Shown here piece after piece: positions 19,218 to 26,103 of a DNA stretch of 44,264 nucleotides. The stretch comes from Caulobacteraceae bacterium. GTDB lineage: Bacteria > Pseudomonadota > Alphaproteobacteria > Caulobacterales > Aquidulcibacteraceae. The stretch is taken from the NCBI GenBank assembly GCA_009773335.1, contig WRPF01000060.1, forward strand, positions 1-44,264, read 5' to 3'. The position numbers were made by a program, and so were the translations under genes. Position 1 is the stretch's first letter, and the number at the start of each line of letters is the position of its first letter. The notes under the pieces are model-generated. The model made no database searches, was not told the DNA's origin, and saw nothing but the letters and a program-made list of their open reading frames with translations.

Positions 19218-20175
19218 GGCGACAACAGTTAGGGATATGGGCGCGTCGGCGCCAGCGTTTGAGGCTTCGATCCTCTGGATCGATCACCTCGCGACCGAGC
19301 GCCGCTTCAGCCCGCTCAGCGTTTCCGCCTACCGCCGCGACGTATCTGCTTTCCTTGAGTTTCTTACTGGTCACCTCGGCGGCGCGCCGACGCTTGGCGA
19401 TATCGCCGCACTCGCGCCGCAGGACCTGCGCGCCTATCTGGCGCACCGCCGCAACGACGGGCCCGTCAACAAGGGATTGGGCGACCGGTCCGTGATGCGG
19501 GCGCTCGCCGCGATCCGCGCCTTCTTCCACTGGCTTGAGCGCCGCTGCGGCATCGCCAACGCGCGGATCATGCTCGTGCGCGGTCCGCGTCTGCGCGCGA
19601 CCCTCCCCCGCCCCGTCTCCGAGATCGACGCCCGCGCGATGCTCGACACGACCGCCGGCGACGAGACCGATCGCTCCGGCTGGATCGCGGCGCGCGATGC
19701 GGCGGTGCTGACGCTTCTCTACGCGGCGGGTCTGCGAATCAGCGAGGCGCTGTCGCTGCGCGGCGGCGATCTTCCGCTGCCGCGGACGCTGCGCATCACC
19801 GGCAAAGGCGGCAAGGAGCGCGTCGTTCCGATCCTCGACGCGGCGCGCGAAGCGGTCGATCGCTACGCTGCACTCTGCCCGTTCGCGCTCGATCGCGATG
19901 CGCCGCTGTTTCGCGGCGCGCGTGGCGGCGAGCTTTCACCGCGCATCATTCAGGAACGTGTCGCGCAGCTGCGCGCGCGACTTTCGCTGCCCGAATCAAC
20001 GACGCCGCACGCGCTGCGACACGCGTTCGCGACTCACTTGCTCGCGCACGGCGGCGATCTTCGCGTGATTCAGGAGCTGCTCGGGCACGAATCACTTTCG
20101 ACAACACAGAGATATGCCGACGTGGAGGCGGCACGCGTCTTCGACGCCTACAGGACTGCGCATCCGCGCGCCTGA
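19216..20175 (+). CDS. xerC: Tyrosine recombinase XerC
   Basis: 319 residues. The N-terminal SAM-like core-binding domain contains 'ERRFSPLSVSAYRRDVSAFL'. The catalytic domain shows the complete set: Arg in 'YAAGLRISEAL', Lys in 'GKGGKERVVP', HxxR in 'HALRHAFATH', His in 'LLGHESLSTT' and Tyr at about residue 300 (TQRYADV). With XerD it resolves chromosome dimers at dif. It is a housekeeping recombinase next to priA, not a phage integrase. The ATG at 19216 has AAGGA only 3 bases upstream; an alternative ATG at 19237 has AGGGAT just before it. No dif-like site was identified here. Confidence 0.93.
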   Translation: MATTVRDMGASAPAFEASILWIDHLATERRFSPLSVSAYRRDVSAFLEFLTGHLGGAPTLGDIAALAPQDLRAYLAHRRNDGPVNKGLGDRSVMRALAAIRAFFHWLERRCGIANARIMLVRGPRLRATLPRPVSEIDARAMLDTTAGDETDRSGWIAARDAAVLTLLYAAGLRISEALSLRGGDLPLPRTLRITGKGGKERVVPILDAAREAVDRYAALCPFALDRDAPLFRGARGGELSPRIIQERVAQLRARLSLPESTTPHALRHAFATHLLAHGGDLRVIQELLGHESLSTTQRYADVEAARVFDAYRTAHPRA

Positions 20176-20215
20176 AGCGTGTTGAAACCTATGGGGCCCA
20201 AGGGCTAGGGCTCCC

Positions 20216-20399
20216 TGCAGAATGCAAAATAAGTAATGGGAAGTCACCGACCAATTTAACCACAATATAACGAAAAATATTTTCGAGGTCTCGCGGTATA
20301 AACCACTTGACAACTATGTGTGGTCCAAATTGGCACGCAGCGATGGAGCAGATCGCTTTTGGTGAAACCTAGTGAAACAGTAAAAACGGGAGAACTACT
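20216..20399 (+). promoter_or_regulatory. AT-rich promoter region of the H1-like gene with a candidate CtrA box
   Basis: This gap is markedly poorer in GC than the rest of the window. It holds TTAA-CCACAAT-ATAAC at 20256-20271, one mismatch from the CtrA consensus TTAA-N7-TTAA; a palindromic core AAAATATTTT at 20274-20283; and TTGACA at 20307-20312 flanked by ACCAC/GTGGT, though no good -10 box follows at 16-18 bp. The ribosome site GGGAG is at 20388-20392. The CtrA assignment is inference. Confidence 0.4.
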
Positions 20400-20732
20400 A
20401 TGAAGAAAGTGACAAAGAAAACCGCGAAGAAGGCCCCTGCCAAGCGCGCGGCGAAGAAGTCGGTCCGTAAGGTCGCCAAGAAGTCGGCGGCGAAGAAGAC
20501 CGTGAAGAAGGCCGCCGCGAAGAAGACGGCGAAGAAGAAAGTGGCCCGCAAGTCGACCCGCAAGGTCGCCAAGAAGACGACCCGCAAGGTCGGCGCGAAG
20601 AAGGCCGCGAAGAAGACCGTGAAGAAGACCGCAAAGCGCGGCCGTCCGGCGAAGGTCGCGACGAAGCGCGCCACGACGGCTCGCACGACGAAGGCCGTGA
20701 AGGCTGCGAAGCCGGTTGCGCCGAAGGCCTAA
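20400..20732 (+). CDS. Histone H1-like lysine-rich DNA-binding protein with an AT-hook
   Basis: 110 residues built almost wholly of Lys, Ala, Thr, Arg and Val in irregular KKTAKK / KKAAAKK / RKVAKK repeats, like the C-terminal tail of eukaryotic H1 and bacterial AlgP/Hc1-type proteins. Near residue 80 it contains KRGRPAK, a good match to the AT-hook core (GRP flanked by basic residues). No folded domain is evident. The codon pattern (AAG-AAG runs) makes the DNA itself repetitive. GGGAG seven bases upstream fixes the start, and two strong hairpins follow. It probably compacts or bridges DNA in the nucleoid, with AT-rich preference given by the hook; that role is inferred from composition. Confidence 0.85.
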   Translation: MKKVTKKTAKKAPAKRAAKKSVRKVAKKSAAKKTVKKAAAKKTAKKKVARKSTRKVAKKTTRKVGAKKAAKKTVKKTAKRGRPAKVATKRATTARTTKAVKAAKPVAPKA

Positions 20733-20756
20733 CTGGCCCGGCTCTTCTGGCGACGC

Positions 20757-20783
20757 GACGGACGAAGCCCGTCCGTCCCTTCG
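20757..20783 (+). terminator. Hairpin after the H1-like gene
   Basis: The stem GACGGAC (20757-20763) pairs with GTCCGTC (20771-20777), seven-base loop, followed by CCTTCG. It has no real T-run, so it is a weaker terminator candidate than the next hairpin. Confidence 0.55.
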
Positions 20784-20794
20784 TGAAGTGAACA

Positions 20795-20829
20795 CTGCGC
20801 CCGGCCGCGAGGTCGGGCGCAGTTGCGTT
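20795..20829 (+). terminator. Strong hairpin terminator
   Basis: CTGCGCCCGGCC (20795-20806) pairs with GGTCGGGCGCAG (20811-20822) around a GCGA tetraloop, 12 bp with one G-T pair, followed by TTGCGTTT. It insulates the H1-like gene from the next operon, whose promoter starts 21 bp later. Confidence 0.75.
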
Positions 20830-20849
20830 TGGGCCCATCGTCTCGTCAC

Positions 20850-20879
20850 TTGACAATACAAAGTACTTTACGTACTTGA
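20850..20879 (+). promoter_or_regulatory. Promoter with overlapping palindromic operator
   Basis: A consensus -35 TTGACA (20850-20855) is followed 17 bp later by TACTTG (20873-20878) as probable -10. Within the spacer lies the perfect 10-bp palindrome AAAGTACTTT (20860-20869), overlapping a second inverted repeat AAGTAC-TTTAC-GTACTT (20861-20877). An operator filling the spacer and -10 fits repression by the winged-helix regulator encoded second in the operon. Confidence 0.7.
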
Positions 20880-20901
20880 TCTCCATCGAATGGAGACCCG
20901 C

Positions 20902-21522
20902 ATGAGCCCCCGCGAGATCGCTGAAGACCTCGACTATGTCCGGACCCTCGCCGAGGAAGGCCGCCAAGCGCCGCTTCTGGGCGGTTCGTTTCTCATGTTC
21001 TGGGGGCTCCTCAACGCGATCGCCTGGGCGCTGCAATGGGGCCTGGTCAACAAACTCCTGACACCCAACCCCGGATGGCACTTTGCGGCGCTCTGGATCT
21101 CGTACGGGGTCGCCGCCGGGATCGGATCCTCAATGCTCGGGGCGCGCGTCCGGGCCCTGCCGGGACGGTCGTCGCTCGGAAACCGGGTCGAGGGCGCCGT
21201 GTGGGCCGGCGCGGGCATTGGCACGGGCGCCGTGGTTGTCGGCGCCATCGGCCACATGATGCTCGGCGGCGGATCGACGGCGCCGGACGTGATCGTGCCC
21301 GCAGCCTACGCATTGTACGGCTGCGCGCTCATGGTTACGTCGATTGTTTCCAAGGAGAAGTGGTTAGGCTGGTTCGCGGGGGCGTCGTTCGCCGCAGCTG
21401 CTATACTTGGCCTATTCTTGAGCGAGCACTGGTTTTATTTGGCCGGCGCTGTGGGCTCGCTAACCACGTTGCTGACACCCGGCATAGTTCTTCTCCGCAA
21501 AGAACCGTCGACGACTGTCTAG
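20902..21522 (+). CDS. Six-helix membrane protein, cotranscribed with a winged-helix regulator
   Basis: 206 residues: a soluble N-terminal helix (PREIAEDLDYVRTLAEEG) then six hydrophobic segments, for example GSFLMFWGLLNAIAWALQWG, GAGIGTGAVVVGAIGHMMLG and YLAGAVGSLTTLLTPGIVLL. I do not recognise a named family, but this type of small membrane protein next to a one-domain regulator recurs in alphaproteobacteria (from memory). The ATG at 20902 is preferred to that at 20890 because GGAG lies seven bases before it and the upstream one has no ribosome site. The stop is six bases before the regulator start. Regulation is probably by the operator at 20860-20877. Confidence 0.72.
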   Translation: MSPREIAEDLDYVRTLAEEGRQAPLLGGSFLMFWGLLNAIAWALQWGLVNKLLTPNPGWHFAALWISYGVAAGIGSSMLGARVRALPGRSSLGNRVEGAVWAGAGIGTGAVVVGAIGHMMLGGGSTAPDVIVPAAYALYGCALMVTSIVSKEKWLGWFAGASFAAAAILGLFLSEHWFYLAGAVGSLTTLLTPGIVLLRKEPSTTV

Positions 21523-21528
21523 ATCACC

Positions 21529-21831
21529 ATGACATCTTTCGATCACACCGAACTCGACGATGTCATCCACGGGCGCCTGCGCCTCGGCGTGATGGCGTAC
21601 CTCTCCACCGCCAGCGCCGCGAGCTTCCTCGAACTCAAGGCCAAGGTGAACGCGACCGACGGCAATCTCTCTGCGCATCTCTCGAAACTGGAAGACGCAG
21701 GCTACGTGCGCATCGAGAAGCAGTTCGAAGGCAAGAAGCCGGTGACGCGCGTGCATCTCACCGACGCGGGGCGCGATGCATGGATCGCGTATCTCGACAG
21801 GCTGCGCGCGATGCTCAATGCGGCGGAGTGA
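21529..21831 (+). CDS. Winged-helix DNA-binding regulator (HTH_34 / MarR-like)
   Basis: 100 residues, a single winged helix-turn-helix. The pattern 'LDDVIHGRLRLGVMAYLSTA', 'SFLELKAKVNATDGNLSAHL', 'SKLEDAGYVRIEKQFEGKKP' and 'TRVHLTDAGRDAWIAYLDRL' matches the winged-helix family (Pfam HTH_34) that recognises small palindromes as a dimer. It is the second gene after the six-helix membrane protein and probably autorepresses through AAAGTACTTT upstream. The signal it senses is unknown; the membrane partner is a natural candidate. Confidence 0.88.
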   Translation: MTSFDHTELDDVIHGRLRLGVMAYLSTASAASFLELKAKVNATDGNLSAHLSKLEDAGYVRIEKQFEGKKPVTRVHLTDAGRDAWIAYLDRLRAMLNAAE

Positions 21832-21912
21832 GGCGTCTATCCCCGTTTGCCGGGGGAAGTACTCGGCACAGACGGGTCTGCGGCCCATAAACCCGCGTAT
21901 CGCCTCGTCCGT

Positions 21913-22845
21913 CTAGATGTACTTAACGCGGAGGTCAGAGCCCTTCTGGCGCCGTATCCATATCGCTGCGAGCTTACCGACCTCCGCCAGCACTTCCTGA
22001 TCCTGGTTGCGTGTGCCCTCGAATTCGCCAGGCGCTTCGTAGAACGCGACAACAATCACTGGACCGCCCGTGAATGTCGGCCAGATGGCGGCGACGTCGT
22101 TGACCTTGTTCGGCATGCCGGTTGCGTCTGCAGTGCCGGTCTTGTCACCTGCCGGCCACTCGCGTGGCAGACCGGCACGAATGCGTTTCAGACCTGTCCT
22201 CGTGTCATGCATCCACTGAATGAGCGTCCCGCGTGAGGCGGGCGTGAGGCCGCGCGTAGAACCTTCCTCCGGCGCGATCAGATTGGAGACGATGAGGCCC
22301 ATCCCTTCCGGCGTCGCGGTGTCGCGCACCTCGCCGGGCGGCACGAAATTCATTTGCGTCTCGTAGCGGTCGAGACGGAAACCGTGCGCATAGATCTCAC
22401 GCACCTTCGCCGTGACGCCCTCAGGGCCGCCCAAACGTTTGATGAGCAGATTTGCGGCGACATTGTCGCTCGTCTTCTGCGCGGTTTCCGCAAGCGCCTC
22501 CACGGTCATCCAGCCCTGTGCGAGATGCTGCGAGGTGACCGGCGCGTGCGGGACCATGTCGGCCTGCGTGAAGGCGATGCGCTCTTCGAGATCGAGACGT
22601 CCCGCATCCGCCTCCCGCAGAACCACGCCCGCAAGCGGCAGCTTGAACGTCGAGCACATGCCGAACGGCTCTTTGCCGCGATGTGTCTGCGCAAGGCCCG
22701 TATCGGTATCGAGCATGAAGACGCCGAGGCGGCCGCCGACCTTCTGTTCCAGCAGTTCGAGGAGATAAGCCTCCTGGGGCTGCGCGTTCGCGCAGCCTGC
22801 GAGAACTGCGCAGCCTGTCGCCAATACAGTTCGACGAGACAGCAC
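21913..22845 (-). CDS. bla: Class A beta-lactamase, predicted lipoprotein
   Basis: 310 residues. The N-terminus is SRRTVLATG (Tat-like) followed by a lipobox LAGC, so the enzyme is probably exported and lipid-anchored. All class A motifs are present: S65-T-F-K68 (preceded by Cys64), S126-D-N128, the omega-loop Glu162 (ETQMN), and K235-T-G237. The start is the GTG at 22845, since GGGGAGG lies five bases upstream and the signal peptide begins there. That ribosome site belongs to a palindromic repeat (22851-22878). A longer start at 22950 would read through a 12-base C-run into proline-rich sequence and is rejected. The active-site set is complete, but the substrate range cannot be predicted. 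No mobile element or resistance cassette surrounds it, so it looks chromosomal and intrinsic. Confidence 0.93.
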   Translation of the reverse strand: MLSRRTVLATGCAVLAGCANAQPQEAYLLELLEQKVGGRLGVFMLDTDTGLAQTHRGKEPFGMCSTFKLPLAGVVLREADAGRLDLEERIAFTQADMVPHAPVTSQHLAQGWMTVEALAETAQKTSDNVAANLLIKRLGGPEGVTAKVREIYAHGFRLDRYETQMNFVPPGEVRDTATPEGMGLIVSNLIAPEEGSTRGLTPASRGTLIQWMHDTRTGLKRIRAGLPREWPAGDKTGTADATGMPNKVNDVAAIWPTFTGGPVIVVAFYEAPGEFEGTRNQDQEVLAEVGKLAAIWIRRQKGSDLRVKYI

Positions 22846-22850
22846 GCGAG

Positions 22851-22891
22851 CCTCCCCTCCTCCTCGCGGGGAGGGGGCTGGGGGGGGGGGG
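22851..22891. repeat. Palindromic repeat unit ending in a 12-base G tract
   Basis: CCTCCCCTCCTCCTCGCGGGGAGGGG forms a C/G hairpin of the same family as the other intergenic repeats. It is followed by GCT and then 12 consecutive G (22880-22891). On the minus strand the hairpin arm supplies the beta-lactamase ribosome site. The homopolymer is the longest in the window. Confidence 0.7.
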
Positions 22892-22993
22892 ACCGGCCGG
22901 GCGACCGGGCGCAAGAGCGTGAGGACTGCAATGGCGGATATTGCCGACACGTCTGCGTTTGAACGATCGCTCCGTCATCCTGCGAAACGGCCG

Positions 22994-24394
22994 TCACGTC
23001 TGCATCGTCCAGCCGTCGACGCCCTTGGCGGCTTCGCGGATGGCTTCGGTCATGGTCGGGTGGGCGTGGCAGGTGCGGGCGATGTCTTCGGCGCTCGCGC
23101 CGAACTCCATCGCCACGCAGATCTCGCCGATCATCTCGCCGGCGCCGACGCCGATGATGTGCGCGCCGACGACGCGGCTGGTGGCGGCGTCCTCGAGGAT
23201 TTTCACGAAGCCGTCGGTCTCGTGGTTGGTGCGCGCGCGGCTGTTGGCCATGAACGGGAACTTGCCGACCTTGTAGGTCACGCCCGCGGCCTTGAGTTCT
23301 TCCTCCGTCTTCCCGACAGAGGCCACCTCAGGCTTCGTGTAGACGACGCCGGGAATGATGTCGGGGTTCATGTGGCCCCACTTGCCGGCGATGATCTGGG
23401 CGACGTTGGCGCCCTCCTCTTCCGCCTTGTGCGCGAGCATGGGGCCGTGCGTGACGTCGCCGATGACGTAGACGCCGGGCGCGGTGGTCTCCCAGTGGTC
23501 ATTGACGATGAAGCCGCGCTTGTCGGTCTGGATGCCGACCGTCTCAAGGCCGAGGCCTTCCGTGTACGGCTTGCGACCAATGGCGACGAGCACGATGTCG
23601 GCGTCGAGCGTGCGCTTGTCGCCGCCCGCGGCGGGCTCGACCGTCACGGCGAGCTTGCCGCCCTTCTTCTCGACACCCGTCACCTTCGTGGACAGCTCGA
23701 ACGCGAAACCCTGCTTTGCCAGGATGCGCTGGAACTGCTTGGAGACCTCGCCGTCGTTCGTCGGCAGGATGCGATCGAGATATTCAACGACCGTCACCTC
23801 CGCGCCGAGCCGACGCCACACGCTGCCGAGTTCGAGCCCGATCACGCCGCCGCCGATGACGATCAGCTTTCCGGGGACCTTCTCCAGCGCGAGCGCGCCG
23901 GTGGACGACACGATCTGCTTTTCGTCGATGGTCACGCCCGGCAGCCCCATAGGCTCGGAGCCCGTGGCGATGACGATGTTCTTCGTGGCGAGCGTCTCGA
24001 CGCCGTTCTCGCCGGTCACCTCGACCTTGCCGGCGCCGGCGAAGCGGCCCTTCCCCTTGAGGTAGGTGACCTTGTTCTTCTTCATCAGGAACTCGACGCC
24101 CTTCGTCAGGCCGTCGACGGCTTCCGCCTTCTGCTTCTGCATGACCGCCAGATCGAGCTTCGGCTCGCCGACGATCACGCCCATGGCGGGAAACGTCGTC
24201 TTCGCGGCCTCGAACATCTCCGAGGCGTGCAGCAACGCCTTCGAGGGAATGCAGCCGACGTTGAGGCACGTGCCGCCGAGCTTGCCGCGGCTTTCCACGA
24301 TCGCCGTTTTCAGCCCGAGCTGGCCCGCGCGGATCGCGCAGTTGTAGCCGCCGGGGCCGCCGCCGATGATCACGACGTCGTAGATGTCAGCCAT
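22994..24394 (-). CDS. lpd: Dihydrolipoyl dehydrogenase (E3)
   Basis: 466 residues, full length. This flavoenzyme reoxidises the lipoyl group of 2-oxoacid dehydrogenase complexes with NAD. The FAD site '[19 protein letters not shown]', redox-active disulfide '[13 protein letters not shown]', NAD site '[18 protein letters not shown]' and the C-terminal His-Glu pair 'CHAHPTMTE' are intact. It starts after GGAAGG. It is the last gene of the sucA-sucB-(membrane protein)-lpd block and so is most likely the E3 of the 2-oxoglutarate dehydrogenase complex. Confidence 0.97.
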   Translation of the reverse strand: MADIYDVVIIGGGPGGYNCAIRAGQLGLKTAIVESRGKLGGTCLNVGCIPSKALLHASEMFEAAKTTFPAMGVIVGEPKLDLAVMQKQKAEAVDGLTKGVEFLMKKNKVTYLKGKGRFAGAGKVEVTGENGVETLATKNIVIATGSEPMGLPGVTIDEKQIVSSTGALALEKVPGKLIVIGGGVIGLELGSVWRRLGAEVTVVEYLDRILPTNDGEVSKQFQRILAKQGFAFELSTKVTGVEKKGGKLAVTVEPAAGGDKRTLDADIVLVAIGRKPYTEGLGLETVGIQTDKRGFIVNDHWETTAPGVYVIGDVTHGPMLAHKAEEEGANVAQIIAGKWGHMNPDIIPGVVYTKPEVASVGKTEEELKAAGVTYKVGKFPFMANSRARTNHETDGFVKILEDAATSRVVGAHIIGVGAGEMIGEICVAMEFGASAEDIARTCHAHPTMTEAIREAAKGVDGWTMQT

Positions 24395-24424
24395 GGGAAA
24401 CCTTCCACTTCAAAGTCGCGGGCG

Positions 24425-24889
24425 CTACGCGAGCGCGCCCTTCCAGCCCAGCCAGGCGGCGAGCACCGTCAATGCCAGGCACGTATAGAATCCGTTGCGG
24501 GTCGCCGTCGACGGCCGCGCATCTTCCGCCGCCTCGGGCGTCTTCGCCGCGAGCTCGCGCATGCGCTGGCGGATAAAGTAACCGAGCTGCTGGAGCACCA
24601 GCAGGACGAGGATGACGAGGGAGATCTGCAGCGCGAACACCATCGCGAGGCCCGCCACCGCCGTCAGCACACCGCCCGCCGCGAGCCAGCGGTTGCGTTC
24701 CGTGTCGAACGCGTCGGGCGGCTCTGGGCTCTCCTGCCCTTCAATCTCGCGCGTCATCATCTCGATGCGCTTCGTGGCGTCGTCCGCCAGCGCATAGACC
24801 CGCAGATGCCGGAACAGCAGCACAGCGCCCACGATGTAGAGCGCGCCGAACCCGCGCAGCACCCAGACGAGAGCCTGTTCCAGCGTCAT
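24425..24889 (-). CDS. Small membrane protein between sucB and lpd
   Basis: 154 residues, not recognised. Hydrophobic segments lie at about 8-25 (VWVLRGFGALYIVGAVLL), 69-104 (long, probably two passes: AAGGVLTAVAGLAMVFALQI and SLVILVLLVLQQLGYF) and 133-148 (FYTCLALTVLAAWLGW); the loops are acidic and charged. Its ATG is one base past the sucB stop codon (TGAGATG), so translation is coupled to the E2 subunit. A conserved position inside a TCA operon would suggest a role in respiration or membrane tethering, but no function can be read from the sequence. Confidence 0.78.
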   Translation of the reverse strand: MTLEQALVWVLRGFGALYIVGAVLLFRHLRVYALADDATKRIEMMTREIEGQESPEPPDAFDTERNRWLAAGGVLTAVAGLAMVFALQISLVILVLLVLQQLGYFIRQRMRELAAKTPEAAEDARPSTATRNGFYTCLALTVLAAWLGWKGALA

Positions 24890-24890
24890 C

Positions 24891-26072
24891 TCACAGGTCG
24901 AGCAGCATCCGTTCGGGATCTTCGAGGTTTTCCTTCACGCGCACGAGGAAGGTCACCGCTTCCTTACCGTCCACGAGACGGTGATCGTAGCTCAGCGCGA
25001 GATACATCATCGGGCGGATGACGATCTGGCCGTTCACGACCACGGGGCGATCCTGGATCTTGTGCATGCCGAGGATGCCCGACTGCGGTGCGTTCAGGAT
25101 CGGCGTCGACATCAGCGAGCCGTAAACGCCGCCGTTCGAGATCGTGAACGTGGCGCCCTGCAGATCGTCGAGCTTGAGCTGGCCGTCACGGGCCTTCTTG
25201 CCCAGTTCGCCGATGCCCTGCTCGATCTGCGCCATCGACTTCTTGTCGGCGTCGCGCAGCACCGGCACGACGAGGCCCTTGTCGGTGCCCACGGCGATGC
25301 CGAGGTCGTAGTAGTTCTTGTAGATGACGTCGTCGCCCTCGATCTCGGCGTTCACCGACGGCACCTCGTGCAGCGCCGTCACGCAGGCCTTCACGAAAAA
25401 GCTCATGAAGCCGAGCTTCACGCCGTGCTTTTCCTCGAACTTGTCCTTGTAGCGCGCGCGCACGGCCATCACCGGGCTCATGTCCGCCTCGTTGAAGGTG
25501 GTGAGCATGGCGGCGGTGTTCTGCGCCTCCTTCAGGCGGCGCGCGATCGTCGAACGCAGGCGCGTCATGCGCACGCGCTCCTCGCGGGCATCGAGGCGGC
25601 GCGGCGCGGCGGGCGCCGTCGGCGCAGACGGTGCGGGTTTCGCCTGCAAGGCTGCGAGCGCATCGCCCTTGGTGACGCGGCCATCCTTGCCGGAGCCGTT
25701 GATGGCGTCGACGCTGATGCCGTTCTCGGCGGCGATGCGCTGCACGCTGGGCGGCGCGACCGACGCTGGAGCAGGCTGAGCTTTCGCCACAGGCGCAGCA
25801 GCAGCGGGCTTCGCAGCCGGCGCGGCCTTCGCAGCGCCTGCAGCGCCAAGGCGGCCCAGCAGCGCGCCAATGCCGACGGTGACCCCTTCTGCGGCGACGA
25901 TCTCGCCGAGCGTGCCTGCTTCGGTTGCGGAGACTTCGACGGAGACCTTGTCGGTCTCCAGTTCGACGAGCGTCTCATCCTTGGCGACGGCGTCGCCCGG
26001 CTTCTTCAGCCACTTGGCGACGGTCGCCTCGGTCACGGACTCGCCCAGCGTGGGCACAACGATATCGCTCAT
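24891..26072 (-). CDS. sucB: 2-oxoglutarate dehydrogenase E2 (dihydrolipoyl succinyltransferase)
   Basis: 393 residues. Order: one lipoyl domain (about 1-80) with lysine in '[15 protein letters not shown]'; an Ala/Pro linker; the peripheral subunit-binding domain ('[20 protein letters not shown]' and '[10 protein letters not shown]'); another linker; and the catalytic acyltransferase core ending in '[14 protein letters not shown]', which holds the HxxxDG motif. It transfers succinyl to CoA. The start at 26072 ([16 protein letters not shown]) follows GGAG. It lies 31 bp after sucA. Confidence 0.97.
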   Translation of the reverse strand: MSDIVVPTLGESVTEATVAKWLKKPGDAVAKDETLVELETDKVSVEVSATEAGTLGEIVAAEGVTVGIGALLGRLGAAGAAKAAPAAKPAAAAPVAKAQPAPASVAPPSVQRIAAENGISVDAINGSGKDGRVTKGDALAALQAKPAPSAPTAPAAPRRLDAREERVRMTRLRSTIARRLKEAQNTAAMLTTFNEADMSPVMAVRARYKDKFEEKHGVKLGFMSFFVKACVTALHEVPSVNAEIEGDDVIYKNYYDLGIAVGTDKGLVVPVLRDADKKSMAQIEQGIGELGKKARDGQLKLDDLQGATFTISNGGVYGSLMSTPILNAPQSGILGMHKIQDRPVVVNGQIVIRPMMYLALSYDHRLVDGKEAVTFLVRVKENLEDPERMLLDL

Positions 26073-26103
26073 CTGATGCTCCGAATGCCTGCCGCCCGCA
26101 CGC

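Noticed and set aside
19216-20175. Tyrosine recombinase as a sign of a prophage or integrative element
   Set aside because: It is a XerC-type housekeeping protein next to priA, with no attachment-site duplication, tRNA or phage genes nearby.
20307-20335. TTGACA as the -35 box of the H1-like gene
   Set aside because: No acceptable -10 sequence lies 16-18 bp downstream, so I only describe the region as promoter-bearing.
22846-22950. Upstream start for the beta-lactamase at 22950
   Set aside because: It would translate the C12 run and repeat hairpin into proline-rich sequence before a complete Tat/lipoprotein signal that begins at 22845.
22919-25021. A 700-codon plus-strand frame
   Set aside because: It is antisense to lpd and the small membrane protein and has shadow composition only.
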